A stretch of DNA of 64,000 bases from an uncultured Polaribacter sp. (lineage in GTDB: Bacteria; Bacteroidota; Bacteroidia; Flavobacteriales; Flavobacteriaceae), in the NCBI RefSeq assembly GCF_947500975.1, contig NZ_CANMUE010000003.1:124001-188000 (forward strand), in the 5' to 3' direction. Positions 45,079 to 53,214 of the stretch are shown here, one piece after another. Both the position numbers and the translations under genes were made by a program. The notes under the pieces are model-generated. The model was not told where the DNA came from and ran no database searches. It saw only the letters and a program-made list of their open reading frames with translations. Each line of letters starts with the position of its first letter. Positions within the stretch are counted from its first letter, which is position 1.

Positions 45079-46284
45079 ATGAACTGTATTTGGTGCAATA
45101 TAAAAACGTCTTCGAGTAAATCTGATAAAGGGAAAAGAGAATATGCCAACAACGAACATATATTCCCTGCACATCTATACAAAAATAGTGAATTAAAAAG
45201 ACCATCTCTCTTTTTAAAACAGGGCAAAGTTTGTGAAGCTTGCAATAACAGGTTAGGTCATATTGATAAGTCTTTGAAATACAGAGATAATATGATGTTA
45301 AAAAAATTTCAAGATGCAAACCAAATTTTTAATGAACCACCTGGCAGAAAAGGAAAAAAAAGAGATAGAAAGAGAAAGCTGGAAGAGTCTACTGAAATTA
45401 GACATCATAACAATTCAACAGTTGTTAAAAGAGAGGGAAGCAGTACTTCATTTATAAATCCAACTTTTTTTAAATATGACGAAAAATTCAGTAAAGCAAT
45501 TCATAAATGTGCAGTGAATGTCCTTTATAATGAATTAGAATACGATTATATGAAAAGTCATTTTTCAAAATTAATTGAATTTGTTAACTCATCTGAAAAC
45601 AATTTTAGTGAATGGTCATTTGCTGTATGTTTCAGTAATCCAAATAGCAACTCATATTTTGAACCTGCTTGTTTTCAAAAAATAATTATAAATGATGTAA
45701 TTGTCGCTTTGGCATTACTCCTTCCTTCTGCTATATATTTAGTTGGGACAAAACCGAATTTAATAAATGTTGATTTTTTAAAGAATAATGCCTCAGGATT
45801 TCGTGATTTTATAGATTGGGATGATGAGAATTTTAAGTTATCAGAATGTTTTTTAGAGAGTCCATATTTTGCAAAGAAAAGTTTTAAAACTTTTGGAGAA
45901 AAAGTTAAATATTCACTTATTAAAAAAGAAATAAAAGGGAAACCAAATCCAAAAGACAGTTTTTATTTACTTGTTAAATGTAAAACCTGTGGTCAAACAA
46001 ACCCAACTGGAGTTATGTTGCCAAAGAAATCAGCATTGGATAAAATTAATGGTTTGAGTTCTGGAAATAAAAATAGTTGGAATTTTCATTCAAAAGAAGA
46101 TTTGGATATTTTGTGTCCAAATGTTAAGTTTTCAGAATCATTCGTTAAAGATTTTGAACTGAAATATGGTATAAACTATACACCTGAGAATGATGTAAAA
46201 AAAATGAATATCTCAAATTGTAAAGCTCAATGCATAAATTGTAATGACTTAATAATATACGAGGCTAAAGATTGTTTCTTATGA
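45079..46284 (+). CDS. HNH-type endonuclease with C-terminal zinc ribbons (accessory)
   Basis: A 401-residue protein with an N-terminal HNH-like module: C3-x2-C6, NNEHIFPAHLY (E26, H27), then C52-x2-C55-N56. This fits the beta-beta-alpha zinc finger of HNH_5-type nucleases. The C-terminal part has two Cys pairs, C301-x2-C304 and C385-x2-C388, which could form zinc sites. A Lys/Arg-rich segment (RKGKKRDRKRK, about residues 92-105) could bind DNA. No restriction, defence or phage gene is adjacent. Flanking inverted repeats and the suf-interval setting suggest horizontal arrival. Whether the HNH is catalytically active is unknown. Confidence 0.72.
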   Translation: MNCIWCNIKTSSSKSDKGKREYANNEHIFPAHLYKNSELKRPSLFLKQGKVCEACNNRLGHIDKSLKYRDNMMLKKFQDANQIFNEPPGRKGKKRDRKRKLEESTEIRHHNNSTVVKREGSSTSFINPTFFKYDEKFSKAIHKCAVNVLYNELEYDYMKSHFSKLIEFVNSSENNFSEWSFAVCFSNPNSNSYFEPACFQKIIINDVIVALALLLPSAIYLVGTKPNLINVDFLKNNASGFRDFIDWDDENFKLSECFLESPYFAKKSFKTFGEKVKYSLIKKEIKGKPNPKDSFYLLVKCKTCGQTNPTGVMLPKKSALDKINGLSSGNKNSWNFHSKEDLDILCPNVKFSESFVKDFELKYGINYTPENDVKKMNISNCKAQCINCNDLIIYEAKDCFL

Positions 46285-46286
46285 GA

Positions 46287-46300
46287 AGACTACCTACAAC
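46287..46300. repeat. Right inverted repeat flanking the HNH gene
   Basis: AGACTACCTACAAC pairs with the left copy at 45057. It starts 2 bases after the HNH stop and is followed by AATATATAAAAAA. The motif TACAACAAT recurs after the beta-helix gene at 50338. Confidence 0.5.
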
Positions 46301-46355
46301 AATATATAAAAAAGATAGGGCGTTTGTGTTAAATAAAAAGGTCTGTGAATATTAA

Positions 46356-46475
46356 CAAAGTTCGCTAAATATAAGAATTGACTATAAAGGTTATGAAGGT
46401 GACTGGAAACTTGATGAAATAGATTTAGCTATATTTAATTTTTTTGAGACAGATATAAATATTGAACTGAAATAA
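46356..46475 (+). pseudogene. Probable gene remnant downstream of the HNH gene
   Basis: An open frame without a start codon reads QSSLNIRIDYKGYEGDWKL, then DEIDLAIFNFFETDINIELK, ending in TAA at 46473. Its amino acids look like ordinary coding sequence (charged and aromatic pattern, few rare residues), unlike random AT-rich DNA. The frame is blocked by a stop at 46353-46355, and no ATG is found inside. It is likely the 3' end of a decayed gene. No family is assigned. It is in the 600-base gap between the HNH gene and the LuxR-type regulator. Confidence 0.45.
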
Positions 46476-46690
46476 CAAGTGGCTGAAAGAGCTTTTAAAA
46501 ATCCTTATACTAACCATTGATCATTAATTATTTAGTAACGATACTGCTAAACCAAACAACAAAACAGAAACATTATAACTTTTAATAGAATTGTAAAACG
46601 ACAAAAATTTATTTTTTGGATGTTTTTTTATGGCTTTTTTTTTCAAAATTTAATAATTGTTAAAAAAAGAAGCAAGTAATTTTCTAATTT

Positions 46691-46762
46691 AAATAAGCGT
46701 AAAGAGCATCATGAGTGATAATGAGTAAAGAATTTTGGGGGGAAAGATCTTTACGCTTATTT
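46691..46762. repeat. Long inverted repeat with a G-rich loop
   Basis: Arms AAATAAGCGTAAAGA (46691) and TCTTTACGCTTATTT (46748) match over 15 bp, with a 42-base loop that holds a run of six G. The gap from 46285 to 46885 also has a smaller hairpin (GCTTTAT 46804 / ATAAAGC 46818). The rest of the gap is AT-rich with nothing else found. Could be a structured transcript end or an RR binding region. Confidence 0.5.
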
Positions 46763-46885
46763 TAAAATAGCTATTAGGGAATAATATTTCGATGTAAAAT
46801 TATGCTTTATTGGGTTTATAAAGCCTATTAAAAATTCATAGTTGTTTAGTAGGGTAATAAATAATTTTTAAAATAGTAGAATAAA

Positions 46886-47512
46886 CTATTTATTTAAAAG
46901 CTTTTTAAGTTCTTTTAAAGCTTCAGGTTTAGAAGAAACATTCAATTTTGTGTAAATGTTTTGTATATGATAATTAACAGTGCTGGTAGATATAAATAAT
47001 TGATCTGCTATTGTTTTATAGCTATTTCCTTTCATTAAAAGGTTTACAACTTCGTTTTCTCTTTCAGAAAATAGTTCAATTTTTTTCTCATGAAAAAACT
47101 CAATTAATTTTCTAGAAACATCATTGCTTAAAGGTGCGCCGCCTTGTTGTAAAGATTCTAAAGAGTTTAATAAATTTTGTTGTTTAACGGGTTTTGTTAT
47201 ATAACCATCTACAAGACTTTTTAATGAATCTATGATGTGAGTTAAATCATCATGAATACTTAGAATTAATATCTTTACTTCAGGCTTTAGATTTTTATAG
47301 CGCTTAACTCCTTCAATTCCACTTAAGCCTGGTAAAGAAATATCACTTAAAACAATATCGGGGTCTGTTTCTTTAAATTCCTCTAAAGCATCTTCTACAC
47401 ACTCATAATCTGCAACAAGGTAATAGTTATCAAAAGACTTAAAATAGTATTTATAGGCTTCTCTAATTGCCATTTCATCTTCAATTATAATAACTCTTTT
47501 TTTTAATGTCAT
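46886..47512 (-). CDS. LuxR/NarL-type response regulator
   Basis: A 208-residue two-component regulator. The receiver has acidic residues in IIEDEMAIREAYKY (about residues 9-22), the phospho-acceptor Asp in DIVLSDISLPGLSG (about residue 57) and the conserved Lys in GYITKPVKQQ (about residue 107). The C-terminal helix-turn-helix is intact: LFSERENEVVNLLMKG and TSTVNYHIQNIYTKL. Its partner is the divergent TPR kinase gene at 47693, with 180 bases of shared upstream DNA that hold repeated motifs. This is the second such pair in the window; its output domain is canonical, unlike that at 27971. Confidence 0.93.
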   Translation of the reverse strand: MTLKKRVIIIEDEMAIREAYKYYFKSFDNYYLVADYECVEDALEEFKETDPDIVLSDISLPGLSGIEGVKRYKNLKPEVKILILSIHDDLTHIIDSLKSLVDGYITKPVKQQNLLNSLESLQQGGAPLSNDVSRKLIEFFHEKKIELFSERENEVVNLLMKGNSYKTIADQLFISTSTVNYHIQNIYTKLNVSSKPEALKELKKLLNK

Positions 47513-47535
47513 TTTAACTAATGAATTTAGGTATC

Positions 47536-47652
47536 TAAGCGTAAAAATATTTACATCTAAAATATAAAAAATCTACTAAATAATTACTTTTTAAAGTAAA
47601 TTTAAAAAGTAATTATTATTAGACATCTAAAAAAAAGTGTAAATTTAGATGT
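47536..47652. promoter_or_regulatory. Repeat-bearing regulatory region between the regulator and kinase genes
   Basis: The divergent intergenic region holds TAAGCGTAAA at 47536-47545 and ACATCTAAA at 47553-47561 and 47623-47631. The inverted TTTAGATGT lies at 47644-47652. The 47623/47644 pair could form a 9-bp stem. TAAGCGTAAA recurs in the hairpin arms at 46691 and 46748 on the other side of the regulator gene. Binding by the regulator is inferred. Confidence 0.4.
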
Positions 47653-47692
47653 TAATACAGATGAATAAATTTTAACTGCAACCACAATAATA

Positions 47693-49627
47693 ATGATACT
47701 TAAATATCGTATTTACTTTTCAATAAAAAAAAGTTTTTTATATCTGACATTGGTATTATTATTTAATAATAATTTTATTTTATATTCTCAAAAAGGGTTA
47801 AATGATGAGGTTCAGTATATTATAGAAAATAATGCTAACAAAAAGTATATTGATAGTATTTCTAACCTTATAAATAAAAAAAAGAATTTAAAACAAATAA
47901 AGTACAATTGTATTTTATCATATTATTTTTATAACAAAAATTTAGATACTTCATTACTTTATTCTCAAAAAGCACTAGAAATTGCTACTACGTTAGGTGA
48001 TAAAAGCACGATTTTAGATATTCAAAGATCACTTATTAGAATTTATAAAAGAAAAGGAGATTACACATCAGCTATATTTTATACACAAGAAATAATAAAG
48101 GATAATTATAAAACTAAAGATTTTAATGACCTAACTCTTAACTATAAAATTTTAGGAAATGCTTATTATAATATGGGTAATTATGGTCAAGCTTTAAAAT
48201 ATTTAAGAAAAAACTTTATATACCTTAAATATTCAGCTGATTCTAACAGGGTTGCCAACGCTTATAGTATTTATGGGTTAATACTTGCTGAAAAAAATAA
48301 AATTGATAGCGCTACTTTTTATGTGAAAAAAGCAATTGACATAAATAAAAATCACGGAAATAAAATGACTTCAAGGTATTATATTAATAATCTTGGAAAA
48401 ATATATTATTTAAATAAAGATTATATTATGGCTCTTAAATATTATAATCAATCTGAATCATTGCGTGAAAAAGATGATACGCCTATAGTTAATATATATA
48501 ATTTTTACGGAAAATCTGAAGTTTATGAAAAACTAAATCAATATAAATTAGCTATTTATAATGCTGAAGAAGGCTTAAAATTATCGAAAGAAGTTGGTAT
48601 TAAAGATCAAATTAAAAAAGGATATTACTTACTCTACCAACTTCATAAAAAAACGAAAAATTTTACTCAATCTATAAAAGATTTAGAGCTACATAATATT
48701 TATAATGATAGTATTAATAGTTTTAATCTGTTAAACTCTGTACAGTCATTAAACCTTAATTTTAATATAAGAGAGGCAGAACTGTTAAGAAAAAATACTG
48801 AACAAAAAAATAAGCTATTAGAATTAGATGTTAAAGGCAAAAATAACATGCTTATAATTGCTATTCTTATCATAAGTTTATTATTGATTTTATACAGTAT
48901 AAAACTCAGAATTAAAAACATAAAAATTCATAAAATTTTAGATGAAAAAATAAAATTAGAAAACACAATTGATAGGATAGAAGATAGTATTGCTAAAGAT
49001 TTTCATGATAATTTTGGTAATAGAATAACAAGCGCACTTTCTAGTTATTATATAGTAAAAGATTTTAACAAAAAAGATGGTTCACTACCTAAAGAAATGG
49101 TTAAATTTTTAGATTTAATTGAAAAAAGTTTACTACCTCTTTCTGATGACATTAAAGATCTGTTATGGGCAATAAACCCATATAATAACAAATTAAAAGC
49201 ATTAGTAGAAAAACTAAAAAGCGTAGCTCAAGAAAAAAATAAAATATATGATGGTGAAATAGTATTTATAACAAAAAACCTATCAGATAATGAGTTTAGA
49301 TTACCTAAACTTACAAACAGACAAATTTTATTAATTATAAAAGAATCTTTAAATAATGCAATAAAATACTCTAAAAGTGAAAGAATTGAAATCATATTAT
49401 CTAATACTACCGACAGAATGGTAAAAATTGAGTGTAAAGATTATGGTATTGGTTTTAATATTGACAATTTAAAAAGAGTTAATGGAATTAATCACCTAAA
49501 AGAGCGATCTGCTTTAATAGATTTTAATATAAATATTAAATCTGAAATAAGAAAAGGTACATCTATAATTTTAACTAGTAAACACCCTATGCTTTTAGTT
49601 GTAAAAAAGGATGATAAAGTTGCTTAA
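47693..49627 (+). CDS. TPR-containing membrane histidine kinase (HisKA_3-like)
   Basis: A 644-residue two-component sensor. A signal peptide-like N-terminus (about residues 15-31) leads to TPR repeats (about 85-360, such as LGNAYYNMGNYGQALKYLRK). One membrane helix follows at about 384-402. The kinase has the His in SIAKDFHDNFGNRITS (about residue 439) and the ATP-binding motifs IIKESLNNAIKYSKSE, KDYGIGFNI and GINHLKERSALID. It lies head-to-head with the response regulator gene at 46886. It is built like the other kinase at 25955, so the two pairs are likely paralogs with separate signals. Confidence 0.9.
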   Translation: MILKYRIYFSIKKSFLYLTLVLLFNNNFILYSQKGLNDEVQYIIENNANKKYIDSISNLINKKKNLKQIKYNCILSYYFYNKNLDTSLLYSQKALEIATTLGDKSTILDIQRSLIRIYKRKGDYTSAIFYTQEIIKDNYKTKDFNDLTLNYKILGNAYYNMGNYGQALKYLRKNFIYLKYSADSNRVANAYSIYGLILAEKNKIDSATFYVKKAIDINKNHGNKMTSRYYINNLGKIYYLNKDYIMALKYYNQSESLREKDDTPIVNIYNFYGKSEVYEKLNQYKLAIYNAEEGLKLSKEVGIKDQIKKGYYLLYQLHKKTKNFTQSIKDLELHNIYNDSINSFNLLNSVQSLNLNFNIREAELLRKNTEQKNKLLELDVKGKNNMLIIAILIISLLLILYSIKLRIKNIKIHKILDEKIKLENTIDRIEDSIAKDFHDNFGNRITSALSSYYIVKDFNKKDGSLPKEMVKFLDLIEKSLLPLSDDIKDLLWAINPYNNKLKALVEKLKSVAQEKNKIYDGEIVFITKNLSDNEFRLPKLTNRQILLIIKESLNNAIKYSKSERIEIILSNTTDRMVKIECKDYGIGFNIDNLKRVNGINHLKERSALIDFNINIKSEIRKGTSIILTSKHPMLLVVKKDDKVA

Positions 49628-49687
49628 CTTAAAAGTTATAAATAATATGAGTTTGTATTATTAGTTGTAAACTATAAGAATTAAATA

Positions 49688-50332
49688 ATGAAAGAAAATA
49701 AACTCATTTCAGTATCAAGAGATATTTTTATTGAAGAATTATCAAAGCATACCTTTTTGGAAAGTTACAAATCTTGTGTTAGTAAAAGTTATGATGAAAA
49801 ATATGATCAAGAATTCCAAATTTATTTTGGAGATATAGATAATGACGAGTTTTTAAAATTTGATGCACTAAATATTATTATAATTGGAAATATTAAAACT
49901 AAATGGTTAAATGCAGTCAATAATTATACTTTAGGATACGATGAAGGTGGAAGTATATTTATTACAGGGAATGTTGATTGTAGTTATTTTAGTAATCACT
50001 ATGGTAAATTAATTGTTATCGGAGATTCATTGAAAGTAAATAAAATATTAGATAATGCATTCGAAGATTCTGCTTTGATAATTAAGAACAATTTGACCAC
50101 AGAATATTTTAATGGACTGGATATCTGGGCTGAAGCTGGAGGTTTTATAAAAATAGAATATGGAGACGGTTACTGCTTACCTTTAGGCTATACCAACGCT
50201 AAAGAACAAGCCGTTAAACCAAAAAATTCTGAAAGTGAATCTCATCAATTCTTAGGAATTGAAGATAAAATAACTGAATATGGTGATAGAGAGAGTTTAG
50301 TTAGAGAAATAATAGAACAAAACAATAATTAA
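49688..50332 (+). CDS. Unknown accessory protein with beta-helix-like repeats
   Basis: I do not recognise a named family. The 214-residue cytosolic protein has a core of four similar strands with turns: NIIIIGNIKTKWL, SIFITGNVDCSYF, LIVIGDSLKVNKI and LIIKNNLTTEYF (about residues 57-150). This spacing of 25-30 residues and the I-x-I-x-G-[ND] pattern suggest a right-handed beta-helix. Such proteins are often found beside polymorphic toxin or immunity genes, but no toxin gene is adjacent. The end is Ser/Glu-rich and charged. A TACAACAAT motif follows the stop, as after the HNH gene. Confidence 0.6.
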   Translation: MKENKLISVSRDIFIEELSKHTFLESYKSCVSKSYDEKYDQEFQIYFGDIDNDEFLKFDALNIIIIGNIKTKWLNAVNNYTLGYDEGGSIFITGNVDCSYFSNHYGKLIVIGDSLKVNKILDNAFEDSALIIKNNLTTEYFNGLDIWAEAGGFIKIEYGDGYCLPLGYTNAKEQAVKPKNSESESHQFLGIEDKITEYGDRESLVREIIEQNNN

Positions 50333-50333
50333 A

Positions 50334-50349
50334 CTGCTTACAACAATGC
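50334..50349 (+). repeat. CTGCTTACAACAAT motif after the beta-helix-like gene
   Basis: CTGCTTACAACAAT follows the stop of the gene directly. It shares 12 of 14 bases with CTACCTACAACAAT after the HNH gene (46289-46302). GTTGTAA lies upstream of the beta-helix gene at 49664, opposite to TTACAAC at 50338. Confidence 0.45.
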
Positions 50350-50363
50350 ACTATAAGTAATTA

Positions 50364-50398
50364 AAAAAACAAAGTTATCTAAAATTATTTTAGATAAC
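50364..50398 (-). terminator. Hairpin terminator for the M43 protease gene
   Basis: Arms GTTATCTAAAA and TTTTAGATAAC (11 bp) close a 3-base loop. On the minus strand a T-run follows (CTTTGTTTTTTTAA), which fits the end of the protease transcript. Confidence 0.7.
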
Positions 50399-50427
50399 CT
50401 TGTTAAGATATTATGTAGAAACTTAAA

Positions 50428-51495
50428 TTATTTAATCATAGAGGCTCTAAAACCTCCTTTTCTAAAGTAGCTTCTAGCTTTATTTCTTTGTCCGTCTGTA
50501 AATATAGTTAAACAACGATCATCTCTATAATCCATAAAATTCATGTTCATATCAACAGTCCCACAAGTACTTTCGTTTTTATCACAGCCAAAATATGGTA
50601 CTTGAGAATTTGGAGTATCTTTAATTTCATCATCAAGTTTACATCCATCTTTATCCTTTACAGCATCTCCCCAAACATGATATAATCCTACATAATGACC
50701 TATTTCATGTGTTGCAGTTCTTCCTCTATCAAAAGGAGCTTCAACATAACCTTTTGTACCAAAATATTGGGGCTGTATAACAACTCCATCTTTCCAAGCT
50801 TTTGCCCCAGGAAATGTTGCAAACCCTAAAGTTTCATTTTTTAATGGAGTAACCCAAATGTTTAAATGTGTATTTGGAGTTTTAGCTTTATAGTTTCTTT
50901 TAAAACGATTGTTATCTTTAAAAGGAACACTATTGTTTTTATATCTAAAAACTTTTTTTAATACAAATCTAAAACCCATACTAGTTACGTCGTTTTTAAA
51001 ACGAGCAGGTAAACCAGTGTAGTTTTTATTTTTAAAATCATTATTCAAAACAGCAATTTGAGAAGTAATTTGAGAATAAGAAATATTTTGTTTAGCAGTT
51101 TTATATATTACATGTACATATACAGGTATTGTAATAAAACCTAAACCATCATTTATTGGTTTTACATCTATATCAGGGTCTGCAGTTCTATAATCTCCAT
51201 TTGATACAATTTCTTCTTTTTCTTGTAAATATTTTTTTACGTTATACTCAATATCATACATTCTGGCTCTTAATGAAGGATCTTCTTTTAGATCTTCTTT
51301 TAAAAGATCCATTGTAGCACATCTATGATCTCTTCTAGATGGAGGTTGAGAATCAAAAACAGCTTCAAAATTGCTCATGTCAACAGACATGTTGTCTTGA
51401 GTATCTGCTTCATTTTCTGGCAATAAGTTGTCGTTAGTTTCACAACTAAGTGTAATAAATAAGATTGCAAATAGAAATGGGTAAATTTTTTTCAT
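50428..51495 (-). CDS. M43-family zinc metalloprotease lipoprotein (pappalysin-like)
   Basis: A 355-residue secreted or surface protease. The N-terminus has a lipobox (ITLSC, Cys about residue 18). The zinc site is HEIGHYVGLYH (about residue 263), the metzincin H-E-x-x-H-x-x-G-x-x-H motif. The Met-turn follows as NFMDYRDDRC. The D-x-x-D and Cys positions (CKLDDEIKDTPNSQVPYFGC) are typical of M43 cytophagalysin proteins. The region from residue 20 to about 105 resembles a propeptide. It lies between sufD and the accessory genes, in the same direction as the suf genes. Confidence 0.9.
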   Translation of the reverse strand: MKKIYPFLFAILFITLSCETNDNLLPENEADTQDNMSVDMSNFEAVFDSQPPSRRDHRCATMDLLKEDLKEDPSLRARMYDIEYNVKKYLQEKEEIVSNGDYRTADPDIDVKPINDGLGFITIPVYVHVIYKTAKQNISYSQITSQIAVLNNDFKNKNYTGLPARFKNDVTSMGFRFVLKKVFRYKNNSVPFKDNNRFKRNYKAKTPNTHLNIWVTPLKNETLGFATFPGAKAWKDGVVIQPQYFGTKGYVEAPFDRGRTATHEIGHYVGLYHVWGDAVKDKDGCKLDDEIKDTPNSQVPYFGCDKNESTCGTVDMNMNFMDYRDDRCLTIFTDGQRNKARSYFRKGGFRASMIK

Positions 51496-51594
51496 AATAG
51501 AAAATATTAGGGTTAATGATTAAAAAGGGTGTTTAAAAAAAACACAAACTAGCATATATGTTTTATATTAAACATTTTAAAGATGCTAAAGTAT

Positions 51595-51623
51595 ATATTA
51601 TTGTTTGTTTTTAACAATAATAT
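51595..51623. repeat. Perfect 11-bp inverted repeat upstream of the M43 gene
   Basis: ATATTATTGTT (51595) and AACAATAATAT (51613) close a 7-base loop. The gap 51496-51842 (347 bases) otherwise holds AT-rich sequence and the sufD terminator; I see no gene in it. Confidence 0.45.
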
Positions 51624-51784
51624 TCCAATTTTTTGTTAAAAAAACTAAATTAATTTTAGTAATATCAGTTTTTTTTATGAATTATATAATATTTTAAGAA
51701 TATTAACAGATTATAATAAAAAAGATTTTTATTAGTATTACTGTCATTATAACTAATGATTAATTTAAAAACATAAAATAAACC

Positions 51785-51814
51785 AAACAAAAAAACCACG
51801 CAATTTGCGTGGTT
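51785..51814 (-). terminator. sufD: Hairpin terminator after sufD
   Basis: Arms AACCACGCAA and TTGCGTGGTT (10 bp) close a 1-base loop with a T-run on the minus strand side. It ends the iscA-sufB-sufC-sufD transcript before the protease gene. Confidence 0.85.
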
Positions 51815-51842
51815 AATATTTTTAACAAAATAATTTTTTTAC

Positions 51843-53156
51843 TTATAAATCAAACCCAATATGAACACCTAATTTCTGAGCAATTAACTTAGTAATACGT
51901 TGTTTAACTTCTGGTATTTTTACACTTTCTAAAACTGTATTGGCAAAAGCAAACATCAATAAAGCTTTCCCTTCTTTTTCAGGAATTCCCCGTTGTTGCA
52001 TATAAAATAAAGCATCATCATCTAATTGACCAATGGTACAACCGTGAGAACATTTTACATCATCAGCAAAAATTTCTAGCTGAGGTTTTGCATTAACAGT
52101 AGCTTTATCACTTACCAAAACATTGTTGTTTTGCTGGTAAGCATTTGTTTTTTGCGCTTCTTTATTTACAATTACTTTACCATTAAAAACACCTGTAGAA
52201 CGCTCATTATAAATACCTTTATAATCTTGATGAGATTCACAATTAGGCTCAATATGATGTACTAAAGTATGATGATCTACATGTTGTTTTCCTTCTAAAA
52301 TGGTAATTCCTTTTAAAATAGAATCTATATGTTCTCCATTCTGATAAAAATTTAAATTGTTTCTAGTAATATTTCCTCCAAAAGAAAAAGTATGTACAGA
52401 AACTACACTATTTGATTTTTGATCAACGTAAGTGTTATCAACTAAAGAAGCATTAATATTATCATTCTGGATTTTGTAAACATCTACAGTTGAGTTTTTT
52501 GCAGAAAAAATTTCTGTAACTACGTTAGATAAAACTGCGTTTGATGTTAAACTTTGATGACGCTCAATAATTTGAACATGTGCATTTTCTTCCACCACAA
52601 TTAAATTACGTGGTTGCGTCATTGTTGCAACTTCAGAACCTGTTGTAAAATTGATAATTTGAATTGGTTTTTCTACCTCAACATTTCTAGGAATATTAAT
52701 GTAGGCACCTTCACTTGCAAATGCTGTATTTAAAGATGTTAAGTTATCTTGTTTGGCAACTTTATTAAAATAGTTTTCAATAACAGGCTTGTATTTTGCT
52801 TTTTTTAATGCAGATGACATTAAGCAAACATCAATCGTATCATGTATTGTTTCTGATAAGAAAGAGCTGTATTTACCATCAATAAATACTATTTTATAAG
52901 TGTCTATATCATGAATAAAATATTTTTTTACATCAGATAATTCAATGGATACTTCTTTATTTGGAAAGATGCTAAAATCGTTCTTTAAAACTGAGTTTAA
53001 AGATGTGTATTTCCAAGCTTCTAATTTTTTTGTAGGGAAACCTACTTTATCAAAATTTTCTAAAGCTTTAGTTCTAATGTTATGAATATCAGAATTGATA
53101 TCCAGTCCATTTTCAAAAGCTACATATGATGATAATATTTTTTCTTTTAATTCCAT
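51843..53156 (-). CDS. sufD: Fe-S cluster assembly protein SufD
   Basis: Scaffold subunit of the SufBCD complex. It has the beta-helix core and the conserved C-terminal region: KCSHGCTIGQLDDDALFYMQ and RGIPEKEGKALLMFAFAN. The His in CSHGCTIG is the known conserved SufD position. Length is 437 residues, typical for Bacteroidota. It follows sufC by 58 bases. Instead of sufS, an M43 protease gene follows, so the usual sufD-sufS link is broken here. Confidence 0.95.
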   Translation of the reverse strand: MELKEKILSSYVAFENGLDINSDIHNIRTKALENFDKVGFPTKKLEAWKYTSLNSVLKNDFSIFPNKEVSIELSDVKKYFIHDIDTYKIVFIDGKYSSFLSETIHDTIDVCLMSSALKKAKYKPVIENYFNKVAKQDNLTSLNTAFASEGAYINIPRNVEVEKPIQIINFTTGSEVATMTQPRNLIVVEENAHVQIIERHQSLTSNAVLSNVVTEIFSAKNSTVDVYKIQNDNINASLVDNTYVDQKSNSVVSVHTFSFGGNITRNNLNFYQNGEHIDSILKGITILEGKQHVDHHTLVHHIEPNCESHQDYKGIYNERSTGVFNGKVIVNKEAQKTNAYQQNNNVLVSDKATVNAKPQLEIFADDVKCSHGCTIGQLDDDALFYMQQRGIPEKEGKALLMFAFANTVLESVKIPEVKQRITKLIAQKLGVHIGFDL

Positions 53157-53162
53157 TTCTTT

Positions 53163-53180
53163 CAGTATTCGGTATTCAGT
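53163..53180. repeat. Short direct repeat in the sufC-sufD gap
   Basis: CAGTATTCGGTATTCAGT holds two copies of GTATTC in tandem. Similar simple repeats occur between flavobacterial genes; I see no function. Confidence 0.35.
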
Positions 53181-53214
53181 CTTTAACTGTAAAATATGAC
53201 TGATTTACTGTTTA

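Noticed and set aside
45079..46284. HNH gene as part of a restriction or other defence system
   Set aside because: No methyltransferase, helicase, NTPase or toxin partner adjoins it, so only an orphan nuclease-like call is supported.
46500..46680. Poly-T/poly-A rich stretch as an origin or integration site
   Set aside because: Only simple AT richness; no iterons, DnaA boxes or repeats that I can see.
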